A program made the translations under genes and the position numbers. The notes beneath the pieces were generated by a model. The model worked only from the letters and a program-made list of their open reading frames with translations, did not search any database and was not told the DNA's origin. A DNA stretch of 64,000 nt from Ascidia mentula. Its lineage: Eukaryota; Chordata; Ascidiacea; Phlebobranchia; Ascidiidae. The stretch is taken from the NCBI GenBank assembly GCA_947561715.1, contig OX387200.1:12340501-12404500 (forward strand), written 5' to 3'. This document shows, in pieces, positions 13,871 to 27,500 of this stretch (position 1 is the first letter of the stretch; each line of letters begins with the position of its first letter).

Positions 13871-15019
13871 CTGTATAATAAAGCTTGTACTGTAAAAAAA
13901 ATATTTTTCATCGAAAAGTCATATACTGCAAAATGGACAAGTGCTGAAATCGCATAGTTACATACGTTGTGCAACCGCAAAAGCAATACTGGAATATCAG
14001 CGTTGTCCACTGTATAATAAAGCTTGTACTGCAAAAAAATATTTTTTATCGAAAAGTCATATACTGCAAAATGGACAAGTGCTGAAATCGCATAGTTGCA
14101 TACGTTGTGCAACCGCAAAAGCAATACTGGAGTATCAGCGTTTTCCCCTGTATAATAAAGCTTGTACTGCAAAAAAATATTTTTTATCGAAAATTCATAT
14201 ACTGCAAAATAGACAAGTGCTGAAATCGCACAGTTGCATACGTTGTGCAACCGCAAAAGCAATACTGGAGTATCAGCGTTTTCCACTGTATAATAAAGCT
14301 TGTACTGCAAAAAAATATTTTTCATCGAAAAGTCATATACTGCAAAATGGACAAGTGCTGAAATCGCATAGTTACATACGTTGTGCAACCGCAAAAGCAA
14401 TACGGGAGTATCAGCGTTTTCCACTGTATAATAAAGCTTGTACTGAAAAAAAATATTTTTCATCGAAAAGTCATATACTGCAAAATGGACAAGTGCTGAA
14501 ATCGCATAGTTACATACGTTGTGCAACCGCAAAAGCAATACTGGAGTATCAGCGTTTTCCACTGCATAATAAAGCTTGTACTGCAAAAAAATATTTTTCA
14601 TCGAAAAGTCATATACTGCAAAATGGACAAGTGCTGAAATCGCATAGTTGCATACGTTGTGCAACCGCAAAAGCAATACTGGAGTATCAGCGTTTTCCCC
14701 TGTATAATAAAGCTTGTACTGCAAAAAAATATTTTTCATCGAAAAGTCATATACTGCAAAATGGACAAGTGCTGAAATCGCATAGTTACATACGTTGTGC
14801 AACCGCAATAGCAATACTGGAGTATCAGCGTTTTCCACTGTATAATAAAGCTTGTACTGCAAAAAAATATTTTTCATCGAAAAGTCATATACTGCAAAAT
14901 GAACAAGTGCTGAAATCGCATAGTTACATACGTTGTGCAACCGCAAAAGCAATACTGGAATATCAGCGTTGTCCACTGTATAATAAAGCTTGTACTGCAA
15001 AAAAATATTTTTCATCGAA

Positions 15020-18000
15020 AAGTCATATACTGCAAAATGGACAAGTGCTGAAATCGCATAGTTGCATACGTTGTGCAACCGCAAAAGCAATACTGGAATA
15101 TCAGCGTTGTCCACTGTATAATAAAGCTTGTACTGCAAAAAAATATTTTTCATCGAAAAGTCATATACTGCAAAATGGACAAGTACTGAAATCGCATAGT
15201 TACATACGTTGTGCAACCGCAAAAGCAATACTGGAATATCAGCGTTTTCCACTGTATAATAAAGCTTGTACTGCAAAAAAATATTTTTCATCGAAAAGTC
15301 ATATACTGCAAAACGGACAAGTACTGAAATCTCATAGTTTCATACGTTGTGCAACCGCAAAAGCAATACTGGAGTATCAGCGTTTTCCACTGTATAATAA
15401 AGCTTGTACTGCAAAAAAATATTTTTCATCGAAAAGTCATATACTGCAAAATGGACAAGTGCTGAAATCGCATAGTTGCATACGTTGTGCAACCGCAAAA
15501 GCAATACTGGAATATCAGCGTTGTCCACTGTATAATAAAGCTTGTACTGCAAAAAAATATTTTTCATCGAAAAGTCATATACTGCAAAATGGACAAGTAC
15601 TGAAATCGCATAGTTACATACGTTGTGCAACCGCAAAAGCAATACTGGAATATCAGCGTTTTCCACTGTATAATAAAGCTTGTACTGAAAAAAATTATTT
15701 TTTATCGAAAAGTCATATACTGCAAAATGGACAAGTGCTGAAATCGCCCAGTTACATACGTTGTGCAACCGCAAAAGCAATACTGGAGTACCAGCGTTTT
15801 CCACTGTATAATAAAGCTTGTACTGCAAAAAAATATTTTTTTTATCGAAAAGTCATATACTGCAAAATAGACAAGTGCTGAAATCGCACAGTTGCATACG
15901 TTGAGCAACCGCAAAAGCAATACTGGAATACCAGCGTTTTCCACTGTATAACAAAGCTTGTACTGAAAAAAATTATTTTTTATCGAAAAGTCGTATACTG
16001 CAAAATGGACAAGTACTGAAATCTCATAGTTTCATACGTTGTGCAACCCCAAAAGCAATACTGGAGTACCAGCGTTTTCCACTGTATAATAAAGCTTGTA
16101 CTGCAAAAAAATATTTTTCATCGAAAAGTCATATACTGCAAAATGGACAAGTGCTGAAATCGCATAGTTACATACGTTGTGCAACCGCAAAAGCAATACT
16201 GGAGTATCAGCGTTTTCCACTGTATAATAAAGCTTGTACTGCAAAAAAATATTTTTCATCGAAAAGTCATATACTGCAAATTGGAAAAGTGCTGAAATCG
16301 CACAGTTGCATACGTTGTGCAACCGCAAAAGCATTACTGGAATACCAGCGTTTTCCACTGTATAACAAAGCTTGTACTGAAAAAAATTATTTTTTATCGA
16401 AAAGTCATATACTGCAAAATGGACAAGTACTGAAATCTCATAGTTACATACGTTGTGCAACCGCAAAAGCAATACTGGAGTACCAGCGTTTTCCACTGTA
16501 TAATAAAGCTTGTACTGAAAAAAATTATTTTTTATCGAAAAGTCATATACTGCAAAATGGACAAGTGCTGAAATCTCATAGTTACATACGTTGTGCAACC
16601 GCAAAAGCAATACTGGAGTATCAGCGTTTTCCACTGTATAATAAAGCTTGTACTGCAAAAAAATATTTTTCATCGAAAAGTCATATACTGCAAAATGGAC
16701 AAGTGCTGAAATCGCATAGTTACATACGTTGTGCAACCGCAAAAGCAATACTGGAGTATCAGCGTTTTCCACTGTATAATAAAGCTTGTACTGCAAAAAA
16801 ATATTTTTCATCGAAAAGTCATATACTGCAAAATGGACAAGTGCTGAAATCTCATAGTTACATACGTTGTGCAACCGCAAAAGCAATACTGGAGTACCAG
16901 CGTTTTCCACTGTATAATAAAGCTTGTACTGAAAAAAATTATTTTTTATCGAAAAGTCATATACTGCAAAATGGATAAGTGCTGAAATCGCCCAGTTACA
17001 TACGTTGTGCAACCGCAAAAGCAATACTGGAGTACCAGCGTTTTCCACTGTATAATAAAGCTTGTACTGAAAAAAAATATTTTTTATCGAAAAGTCATAT
17101 ACTGCAAAATGGACAAGTGCTGAAATCGCATAGTTACATACGTTGTGCAACCGCAAAAGCAATACTGGAATATCAGCGTTGTCCACTGTATAATAAAGCT
17201 TGTACCGCAAAAAAATATTTTTCATCGAAAAGTCATATACTGCAAAATGGACAAGTGCTGAAATCGCATAGTTGCATACGTTGTGCAACCGCAAAAGCAA
17301 TACTGGAGTACCAGCGTTTTCCACTGTATAATAAAGCTTGTACTGAAAAAAATATTTTTCATCGAAAAGTCATATACTGCAAAATGGACAAGTGCTGAAA
17401 TCGCATAGTTACATACGTTGTGCAACCGCAAAAGCAATACTGGAATATCAGCGTTGTCCACTGTATAATAAAGCTTGAACTGCAAAAAAATATTTTTCAT
17501 CGAAAAGTCATATACTGCAAAATGGACAAGTGCTGAAATCGCATAGTTGCATACGTTGTGCAACCGCGAAAGCAATACTGGAGTACCAGCGTTTTCCACA
17601 GTATAATAAAGCTTGTACTGAAAAAAATATTTTTCATCGAAAAGTCATATACTGCAAAATGGACAAGTGCTGAAATCGCATAGTTACGTACGTTGTGCAA
17701 CCGCAAAAGCAATACTGGAGTATCAGCGTTTTCCACTGTATAATAAAGCTTGTACTGAAAAAAATTATTTTTTATCGAAAAGTCATATACTGCAAAACGG
17801 ACAAGTACTGAAATCTCATAGTTTCATACGTTGTGCAACCGCAAAAGCAATACTGGAGTATCAGCGTTTTCCACTGTATAATAAAGCTTGTACTGCAAAA
17901 AAATATTTTTCATCGAAAAGTCATATACTGCAAAATGGACAAGTGCTGAAATCGCATAGTTACACACGTAGTGCAACCGCAAAGGCAATACTGGAGTATC

Positions 18001-18032
18001 AGCGTTTTCCACTGTATAATAAAGCTTGTACT
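15020..18032 (+). repeat. Long-range duplicated satellite block, copy 2
   Basis: This is the second copy of the 3-kb run at 1080-4093, 13.94 kb downstream, with the same ordered private variants and few differences. Its right end coincides with the edge of the homogeneous A-type block: after 18032 units carry 'tttcacaaaaagtcatctac', which the first copy lacks. Confidence 0.85.
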
Positions 18033-19700
18033 GGAAAAAAATATTTTTTCACAAAAAGTCATCTACTACAAAATGGACAAGTGCTGAAATCGCATAGTTA
18101 CATACGTTGTGCCACCGCAAAAGCAATACTGGAGTACCAGAGTTTTCCACTGCATAATAAAGCTTGTACTGAAAAAAATTATTTTTCAACGAAAAGTCAT
18201 ATACTGCAAAATGGACAAGTGTTGAAATCGCACAGTTACATACGCTGTGCAACGGCAAAAGCAATACTGGAGTACCAGCGTTTTACATTGTATAATAAAC
18301 CTTGTGCTGAAAAAAATTATTTTTTATCGAAAAGTCATATACTGCAAAATGGACAAGTGCTGAAATCGCACAGTTACATACGTTGTGCAACCGCAAAAGC
18401 AATACTGGAGTACCGGTGTTTTCCAAAGTATGATAAAACTTGTACTGAAAAAAAATATTTTTCATCGAAAAGTCATATACTGCGAAATGGACAAGTCCTG
18501 AAATCTCACAGTTGCATACGTTGTGCAACCGCAAAAGCAATACTGGAGTACCGATGTCTTCACATGTATAATAAAACTTGTACTGAAAAAAAATATTTTC
18601 TAACGAAAGTTATGTACTGCAAAATGGACAAGTGTTGAATTCGCACAGTTACATACGTTGTGCAACCGCAAAAGCAATACTGGAGTACCGGTGTTTTCCA
18701 ATGTATAATAAAACTTGTGCTGAAAAAAAATATTTTTTATCGAAAAGTTATATACTGCAAAATGGACAAGTGCTGAAATCGCACAGGTACATACGTTGTG
18801 CAACCGCAAAAGCAATACTGGAGTACCGGTGTTTTCCAATGTATGACAAAACTTGTACTGAAAAAAAATATTATTTTTTATCGAAAAGTCATATACTGCA
18901 AAATGGACAAATGCGGAAATCGCATAGTTACATACGTTGTGCAACCGCAAAAGCAATACTGGAGTACCAGCGTTTTCCATTGTATAATAAACCTTGTGCT
19001 GAAAAAATTATTTTTTATCGAAAAGTCATATACTGCAAAATGAACAAGTGCTGAAATCGCACATTTACATACGTTGTGCAACCGCAAAAGCAATACTGGA
19101 GTACCAGCGTTTTCCATTGTATAATAAACCTTGTGCTGAAAAAATTATTTGTTATCGAAAAGTCATATACTGCAAAATGGACAAGTGCGGAAATCGCACA
19201 GTTACATACGTTGCGCAACCGCAAAAGCAATACTGGAGTACCAGCTTTTCCACTGTATAATAAAGCTTGTACTGAAAAAAATCATTTTTCATCGAAAAGT
19301 CATATACTGCAAAATGGACAAGTGCTGAAATCGCATAGTTACATACGTTGTGCAACCGCAAAAGCAATACTGGAGTATCAGCGTTTTCCACTGTATAATA
19401 AAGCTTGTACAGATAAAAATATTTTTTATCGAAAAGTCATATACTGCAAAATGGACAAGTGCTGAAATCGCACAGTTGCATACGTTGTGCAACCGCAAAA
19501 GCAATACTGGAATACCAGCGTTTTCCACTGTATAATAAACCTTGTGCTGAAAAAAATTATTTTTTATCGAAAAGTCATATACTGCAAAATGGACAAGTGC
19601 TGAAATCGCATAGTTTCATACGTTGTGCAACCGTAAAAGCAATACTAGAGTACTAGCGTTTTCCACTGTATAATAAAGCTTATACTGAAAAAAATCATTT
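18033..19700 (+). repeat. Transition zone: diverged monomers, first B-type units
   Basis: The 138-bp period continues but unit-to-unit divergence rises. The first 'gagtaccggtgttttccaa' B-type units appear at about 18412, mixed with A-like units. Unusual forms include 'ttcacaaaaagtcatctac', 'ctaacgaaagttatgtac', 'aaacttgtgctg' and 'ggacaaatgcggaaatcg'. More diverged units between two homogenised domains are typical of an old boundary inside a satellite. Confidence 0.8.
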
Positions 19701-21789
19701 TTTATCGAAAAGTCATATACTGCAATAGGAGAAGTGCTGAAATCTCATAGTTACATACGTTGTGCAACCGCAAAAGCAATACTGGAGTATCAGCGTTTTC
19801 CATTGTATCATAAAGCTTGTACTGCAAAAAAATATTTTTCATCGAAAAGTCATATACTGCAAAATGGACAAGTGCTGAAATCGCATAGTTACATACGTTG
19901 TGCAACCGCAAAAGCAATACTGGAGTATCAGCGTTTTCCACTGCATAATAAAGCTTGTACTGCAAAAAAATATTTTTCATCGAAAAGTCATATACTGCAA
20001 AATGGACAAGTGCTGAAATCGCATAGTTACATACGTTGTGCAACCGCAAAAGCAATACTGGAATATCAGCGTTTTCCACTGTATAATAAAGCTTGTACTG
20101 AAAAAAATATTTTTTATCGAAAAGTCATATACTGCAAAATGGACAAGTGCTGAAATCGCACAGTTGCATACGTTGTGCAACCGCAAAAGCAATATTGGAG
20201 TACCAGCGTTTTCCATTGTATAATATACCTTGTGCTGAAAAATTATTTTTTATCGAAAAGTCATATACTGCAAAATGGACAAGTGCTGAAATCTCATAGT
20301 TACATACGTTGTGCAACCGCAAAAGCAACACTGGAGTACCAGCGATTTCCACTGTATAATAAAGCTTGTACTGAAAAAAATCATTTTTATCGAAAAGTCA
20401 TATACTGCAATAGGAGAAGTGCTGAAATCTCATAGTTACATACGTTGTGCAACCGCAAAAGCAGTACTGGAGTACCAGCGTTTTCCACTGAAAAAAAGCT
20501 TGTACTGAAAAAAATCATTTTTATCGAAAAGTCATATACTGCAATAGGAGAAGTGCTGAAATCTCATAGTTACATACGTTGTGCAACCGCAAAAGCAATA
20601 CTGGAGTATCAGCGTTTTCCACTGTATAATAAAGCTTGTACTGCAAAAAAATATTTTTCATCGAAAAGTCATATACTGCAAAATGGACAAGTGCTGAAAT
20701 CGCATAGTTACATACGTTGTGAAACCGCAAAAGCAATACTGGAGTATCAGCGTTTTCCACTGTATAATAAAGCTTGTACAGAAAAAAATATTTTTTATCG
20801 AATAGTCATATACTGCAAAATGGACAAGTGCTGAAATCGCACAGTTGCATACGTTGTGCAACCGCAAAAGCAATACTGGAGTACCAGCGTTTTCCACTGT
20901 ATAATAAAGCTTGTACTGAAAAAAATCATTTTTTATCGAAAAGTCATATACTGCAATAGGTGAAGTGCTGAAATCTCATAGTTACATACGTTGTGCAACC
21001 GCAAAAGCAATACTGGAGTATCAGCGTTTTCCACTGTATAATAAAGCTTGTACTGCAAAAAAATATTTTTCATCGAAAAGTCATATACTGCAAAATGGAC
21101 AAGTGCTGAAATCGCATAGTTACATACGTTGTGCAACCGCAAAAGCAATACTGGAGTATCAGCGTTTTCCACTGTATAATAAAGCTTGTACAGAAAGAAA
21201 TATTTTTTATCGAAAAGTCATATTCTGCAAAATGGACAAGTGCTGAAATCGCACAGTTGCATACGTTGTGCAACCGCAAAATCAATACTGGAATACCAGC
21301 GTTTTCCACTGCATAATAAAGCTTGTACTGAAAAAATTTATTTTTTCACAAAAAATCATATACTGCAAAATGGACAAGTGCTGAAATCGCATAGTTACAT
21401 ACGTTGTGCAACCGCAAAACCAATACTGGAGTACCAGCGTTTTCCACTGTATAATAAAGCTTGTACTGAAAAAATTCATTTTTTATCGAAAAGTCATATA
21501 CTGCAATAGGAGAAGTGCTGAAATCGCATAGTTACATACGTTGTGCAACCGCAAAAGCAATACTGGAGTATCAGCGTTTTCCACTGTATAATAAAGCTTG
21601 TACTGCAAAAAAATATTTTTCATCGAAAAGTCATATACTGCAAAATGGACAAGTGCTGAAATCGCATAGTTACATACGTTGTGCAACCGCAGAAGCAATA
21701 CTGGAATATCAGCGTTTTCCACTGTATAATAAAGCTTGTACAGAAAAAAATATTTTTTATCGAAAAGTCATATACTGCAAAATGGACAA

Positions 21790-22760
21790 GTGCTGAAATC
21801 TCATAGTTACATACGTTGTGCAACCGCAAAAGCAACACTGGAGTACCAGCGATTTCCACTGTATAATAAAGCTTGTACTGAAAAAAATCATTTTTATCGA
21901 AATGTCATATACTGCAATAGGAGAAGTGCTGAAATCTCATAGTTACATACGTTGTGCAACCGCAAAAGCAGTACTGGAGTACCAGCGTTTTCCACTGCAA
22001 AAAAAGCTTGTACTGAACAAAATCATTTTTATCGAAAAGTCATATACTGCAATAGGAGAAGTGCTGAAATCTCATAGTTACATACGTTGTGCAACCGCAA
22101 AAGCAATACTGGAGTATCAGCGTTTTCCACTGTATAATAAAGCTTGTACTGCAAAAAAATATTTTTCATCGAAAAGTCATATACTGCAAAATGGACAAGT
22201 GCTGAAATCGCATAGTTACATACGTTGTGCAACCGCAAAAGCAATACTGGAGTATCAGCGTTTTCCACTGTATAATAAAGCTTGTACAGAAAAAAATATT
22301 TTTTATCGAAAAGTCATATACTGCAAAATGGACAAGTGCTGAAATCGCACAGTTGCATACGTTGCGCAACCGCAAAATCAATACTGGAATACCAGCGTTT
22401 TCCACTGTATAATAAAGCTTGTACTGAAAAAAATTATTTTTTCACAAAAAATCATATACTGCAAAATGGACAAGTGCTGAAATCGCAAAGTTACATACGT
22501 TGTGCAACCGCAAAAGCAATACTGGAGTACCAGCGTTTTCCATTGTATAATAAACCTTGTGCTGAAAAAAATTATTTTTTATCGAAAAGTCATATACTGC
22601 AAAATGGACAAGTGCTGAAATCGCACAGTTACATACGTTGTGCAACCGCAAAAGCAATACTGGAGTACCAGACTTTTCCACTATATAATAAACCTTCTAC
22701 TGAAAAAAATCATTTTTTATCGAAAAGTCACATACTGCAAAATGGACAAGTGCTGAAATC
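21790..22760 (+). repeat. About 0.97-kb satellite segment, copy 1 of the 1787-bp duplication
   Basis: Seven units here match 23577-24547 at an offset of 1787 bp (13 units with 1-bp losses). The match includes the unusual 'actgcaaaaaaagcttg' unit, two consecutive 'aataggagaag' units, a 'gcaaaatcaatactgg' unit and a 'ttcacaaaaaatcatatac' unit, in that order. Confidence 0.75.
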
Positions 22761-23576
22761 GCATAGTTACATACGTTGTGCAACCGCAAAAGCAATACTG
22801 GAGTACCAGCGTTTTCCATTGTATAATAAACCTTGTGCTGCAAAAAAATCATTTTTTATCGAAAAGTCATATACTGCAAAATGGACAAGTGCTGAAATCT
22901 CATAGTTACATACGTTGTGCAACCGCAAAAGCAACACTGGAGTACCAGCGATTTCCACTGTATAATAAAGCTTGTACTGAAAAAAATCATTTTTTATCGA
23001 AAAGTCATATACTGCAAAATGGACAAGTGCTGAAATCTCATAGTTACATACGTTGTGCAACCGCAAAAGCAACACTGGAGTACCAGCCTTTTCCACTATA
23101 TAATAAACCTTGTACTGAAAAAAATCATTTTTTATCGAAAAGTCACATACTGCAAAATGGACAAGTGCTGAAATCGCATAGTTACATACGTTGTGCAACC
23201 GCAAAAGCAATACTGGAGTACCAGCGTTTTCCACTGTATAATAAAGCTTGTACTGAAAAAAATCATTTTTCATCGAAAAGTCATATACTGCAAAATGGAC
23301 AAGTGCTGAAATCGCATAGTTACATACGTTGTGCAACCGCAAAAGCAATACTGGAATATCAGCGTTTTCCACTGTATAATAAAGCTTGTACAGAAAAAAA
23401 TATTTTTTATCGAAAAGTCATATACTGCAAAATGGACAAGTGCTGAAATCGCACAGTTGCATACGTTGTGCAACCGTAAAAGCAATATTGGAGTACCAGC
23501 GTTTTCCATTGTATAATAAACCTTGTGCTGCAAAAAAATCATTTTTATCGAAAAGTCATATACTGCAAAATGGACA

Positions 23577-24547
23577 AGTGCTGAAATCTCATAGTTACAT
23601 ACGTTGTGCAACCGCAAAAGCAACACTGGATGCCGGGGATTTCCACTGTATAATAAAGCTTGTACTGAAAAAAATCATTTTTATCGAAAAGTCATATACT
23701 GCAATAGGAGAAGTGCTGAAATCTCATAGTTACATACGTTGTGCAACCGCAAAAGCAGTACTGGAGTACCAGCGTTTTAAACTGCAAAAAAAGCTTGTAC
23801 TGAAAAAAATCATTTTTATCGAAAAGTCATATACTGCAATAGGAGAAGTGCTGAAATCTCATAGTTACATACGTTGTGCAACCGCAAAAGCAATACTGGA
23901 GTATCAGCGTTTTCCACTGTATAATAAAGCTTGTACTGCAAAAAAATATTTTTCATCGAAAAGTCATATACTGCAAAATGGACAAGTGCTGAAATCGCAT
24001 AGTTACATACGTTGTGCAACCGCAAAAGCAATACTGGAGTATCAGCGTTTTCCACTGTATAATAAAGCTTGTACAGAAAAAAATATTTTTTATCGAAAAG
24101 TCATATACTGCAAAATGGACAAGTGCTGAAATCGCACAGTTGCATACGTTGCGCAACCGCAAAATCAATACTGGAATACCAGCGTTTTCCACTGTATAAT
24201 AAAGCTTGTACTGAAAAAAATTATTTTTTCACAAAAAATCATATACTGCAAAATGGACAAGTGCTGAAATCGCAAAGTTACATACGTTGTGCAACCGCAA
24301 AAGCAATACTGGAGTACCAGCGTTTTCCATTGTATAATAAACCTTGTGCTGAAAAAAATTATTTTTCATCGAAAAGTCATATACTGCAAAATGGACAAGT
24401 GCTGAAATCGCACAGTTACATACGTTGTGCAACCGCAAAAGCAATACTGGAGTACCAGCCTTTTCCACTATATAATAAACCTTGTACTGAAAAAAATCAT
24501 TTTTTATCGAAAAGTCACATACTGCAAAATGGACAAGTGCTGAAATC
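23577..24547 (+). repeat. About 0.97-kb satellite segment, copy 2 of the 1787-bp duplication
   Basis: This is the second copy of the seven-unit run at 21790-22760, with a few private changes such as 'gttttaaactgcaaaaaaag' near 23774. One unit at its left end has 'actggatgccggggatttcc' near 23625, an odd local replacement not seen elsewhere in the array. Confidence 0.75.
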
Positions 24548-27500
24548 GCATAGTTACATACGTTGTGCAACCGCAAAAGCAATACTGGAGTACCAGCGTT
24601 TTCCACTGTATAATAAAGCTTGTACTGAAAAAAATCATTTTTCATCGAAAAGTCATATAGTGCAAAATGGACAAGTGCTGAAATCGCATAGTTACATACG
24701 TTGTGCAACCGCAAAAGCAATACTGGAGTATCAGCGTTTTCCACTGTATAATAAAGCTTGTACTGCAAAAAAATATTTTTTATCGAAAAGTCATGTACTG
24801 CAAAATGGACAAGTGCTCAAGTCGCACAGTTGCATACGTTGTGCATCCGCAAAAGCAATACTGGAATACCAGCGTTTTCCACTGTATAATAAAGCTTGTA
24901 CTGAAAAAAATCATTTTTTCACAAAAAATCATATACTGCAAAATGGACAAGTGCTGAAATCGCATAGTTACATACGTTGTGCAACCGCAAAAGCAATACT
25001 GGAGTACCAGCGTTTTCCATTGTACAATAAACCTTGTGCTGAAAAAAATTATTTTTTATCGAAAAGTCATATACTGCAAAATGGACAAGTGCTGAAATCG
25101 CATAGTTACATACGTTGTGCAACCGCAAAAGCAATACTGGAGTATCAGCGTTTTCCACTGTATAATAAAGCTTGTACAGAAAAAATTATTTTTTATCGAA
25201 AAGTCATATACTGCAAAATGGACAAGTGCTGAAATCGCACAGTTGCATACGTTGTGCAACCGCAAAATCAATACTGGAATACCAGCGTTTTCCACTGTAT
25301 AATAAAGCTTGTACTGAAAAAAATTATTTTTTCACAAAAAATTATATACTACAAAATGGACAAGTGCTAAAATCGCAAAGTTACATACGTTGTGCAACCG
25401 CAAAAGCAATACTGGAGTACCAGCGTTTTCCATTGTATAATTGCTGAAAAAATTATTTTTTATCGAAAAGTCATATACTGCAAAATGAACAAGTGCTGAA
25501 ATCGCACAGTTACATACGTTGTGCAACCGCAAAAGCAATACTGGAGTACCAGCGTTTTCCACTGTATAATAAAGCTTGTACTGAAAAAAATTATTTTTTA
25601 TCGAAAAGTCATATACTGCAAAATGGACAAGTGCTGAAATCGCATAGTTTCATACGTTGTGCAACCGCAAAAGCAATACTAGAGTATCAGCGTTTTCCAC
25701 TGTATAATAAAGCTTGTACAGAAAAAAATATTTTTTATCGAAAAGTCATATACTGCAAAATGGACAAGTGCTGAAATCGCACAGTTGCATACGTTGTGCA
25801 ACCGCAAAAGCAATAGTGGAGTACCAGCGTTTTCCATTGTATAATAAACCTTGTGCTGAAAAAAATTATTTTTTATCGAAAAGTCATATACTGCAAAATG
25901 GACAAGTGCTGAAATCGCATAGTTACATACGTTGTGCAACCGCAAAAGCAATACTGGAGTATCAGCGTTTTCCACTGTATAATAAAGCTTGTACAGAAAA
26001 AAATATTTTTTGTCGAAAAGTCATATACTGCAAAATGGGCATGTGCTGAAATCGCACAGTTGCATACGTTGTGCAACCGCAAAAGCAATAGTGGAGTACC
26101 AGCGTTTTCCATTGTATAATAAACCTTGTGCTGAAAAAAATTATTTTTTATCGAAAAGTCATATACTGCAAAATGGACAAGTGCTGAAATCGCACACTTA
26201 CATACGTTGTGCAACCGCAAAAGCAATACTGGAGTACCAGCGTTTTCCACTGTATAATAAAGCTTGTAATGAAAAAAATTATTTTTTGTCGAAAAGTCAT
26301 ATACTGCAAAATGGACAAGTGCTGAAATCGCATAGTTACATACGTTGTGCAACCGCAAAAGCAATACTGGAGTACCAGCGTTTTCAACTGTATAATAAAG
26401 CTTGTACTGAAAAAAATCATTTTTTGTCGAAAAGTCATATACTGCAATAGGAGAAGTGCTGAAATCTCATAGTTACATACGTTGTGCAACCGCAAAAGCA
26501 ATACTGGAGTACCAGCGTTTTCCACTGTATAATAAAGCTTGTACTGAAAAAAATTATTTTTTATCGAAAAGTCATATACTGCAAAATGGACAAGTGCTGA
26601 AATCGCACACTTACATACGTTGTGCAACCGCAAAAGCAATACTGGAGTACCAGCGTTTTCCACTGTATAATAAAGCTTGTACTGAAAAAAATTATTTTTT
26701 ATCGAAAAGTCATATACTGCAAAATGGACAAGTGCTGTAATCGCATAGTTACATACGTTATGCAACCGCAAAAGCAATACTGGAGTACCAGCATTTTCCA
26801 CTGTATAATAAAGCTTGTACTGAAAAAAATCATTTTTCATCGAAAAGTCATATACTGCAAAATGGACAAGTGCTGAAATCGCATAGTTACATACGTTGTG
26901 CAACCGCAAAAGCAATACTGGAGTATCAGCGTTTTCCACTGTATAATAAAGCTTGTACAGAAAAAAATATTTTTTATCGAAAAGTCATATACTGCAAAAT
27001 GGACAAGTGCTGAAATCGCACAGTTGCATACGTTGTGCAACCGCAAAAGCAATACTGGAATACCAGCGTTTTCCACAGTATAATAAAGCTTGTACTGAAA
27101 AAAATCATTTTTTCACAAAAAATCATATACTGCAAAATGGACAAGTGCTGAAATCGCATAGTTACATACGTTGTGCAACCGCAAAAGCAATACTGGAGTA
27201 TCAGCGTTTTCCACTATATAATAAAGCTTGTACTGCAAAAAAATATTTTTTATCGAAAAGTCATATACTGCAAACTGGACAAGTGCTGAAATCGCATAGT
27301 TTCATACGTTGTGCAACCGCAAAAGCAATACTAGAGTATCAGCGTTTTCCACTGTATAATAAAGCTTGTACTGAAAAAAAATATTTTTTATCGAAAAGTC
27401 ATATACAGCAAAATGGACAAGTGCTGAAATCGCACAGTTACATACGTTGTGCAACCGTAAAAGCAATACTGGAGTACCGGTGTTTTCGAATGTATCACAA

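Larger units (their letters stand above)
1..18032 (+). repeat. A-type monomer block of the satellite
   Basis: Units here carry 'ccactgtataataaagcttg' and therefore an AAGCTT (HindIII) site in almost every repeat. The upstream stretch is 'gagtatcagcg' or 'gagtaccagcg', never the 'accggtg' of B-type units. Two main variants alternate after 'cttgtact': 'gcaaaaaaatatttttcatcg' and 'gaaaaaaattattttttatcg'. Secondary markers are 'cgttgtcc' against 'cgttttcc', and 'tgcata' against 'tacata'. The block is highly homogeneous and ends near 18032, where the next units become more diverged. That is also where the long duplication that began at 15020 ends. Confidence 0.9.
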
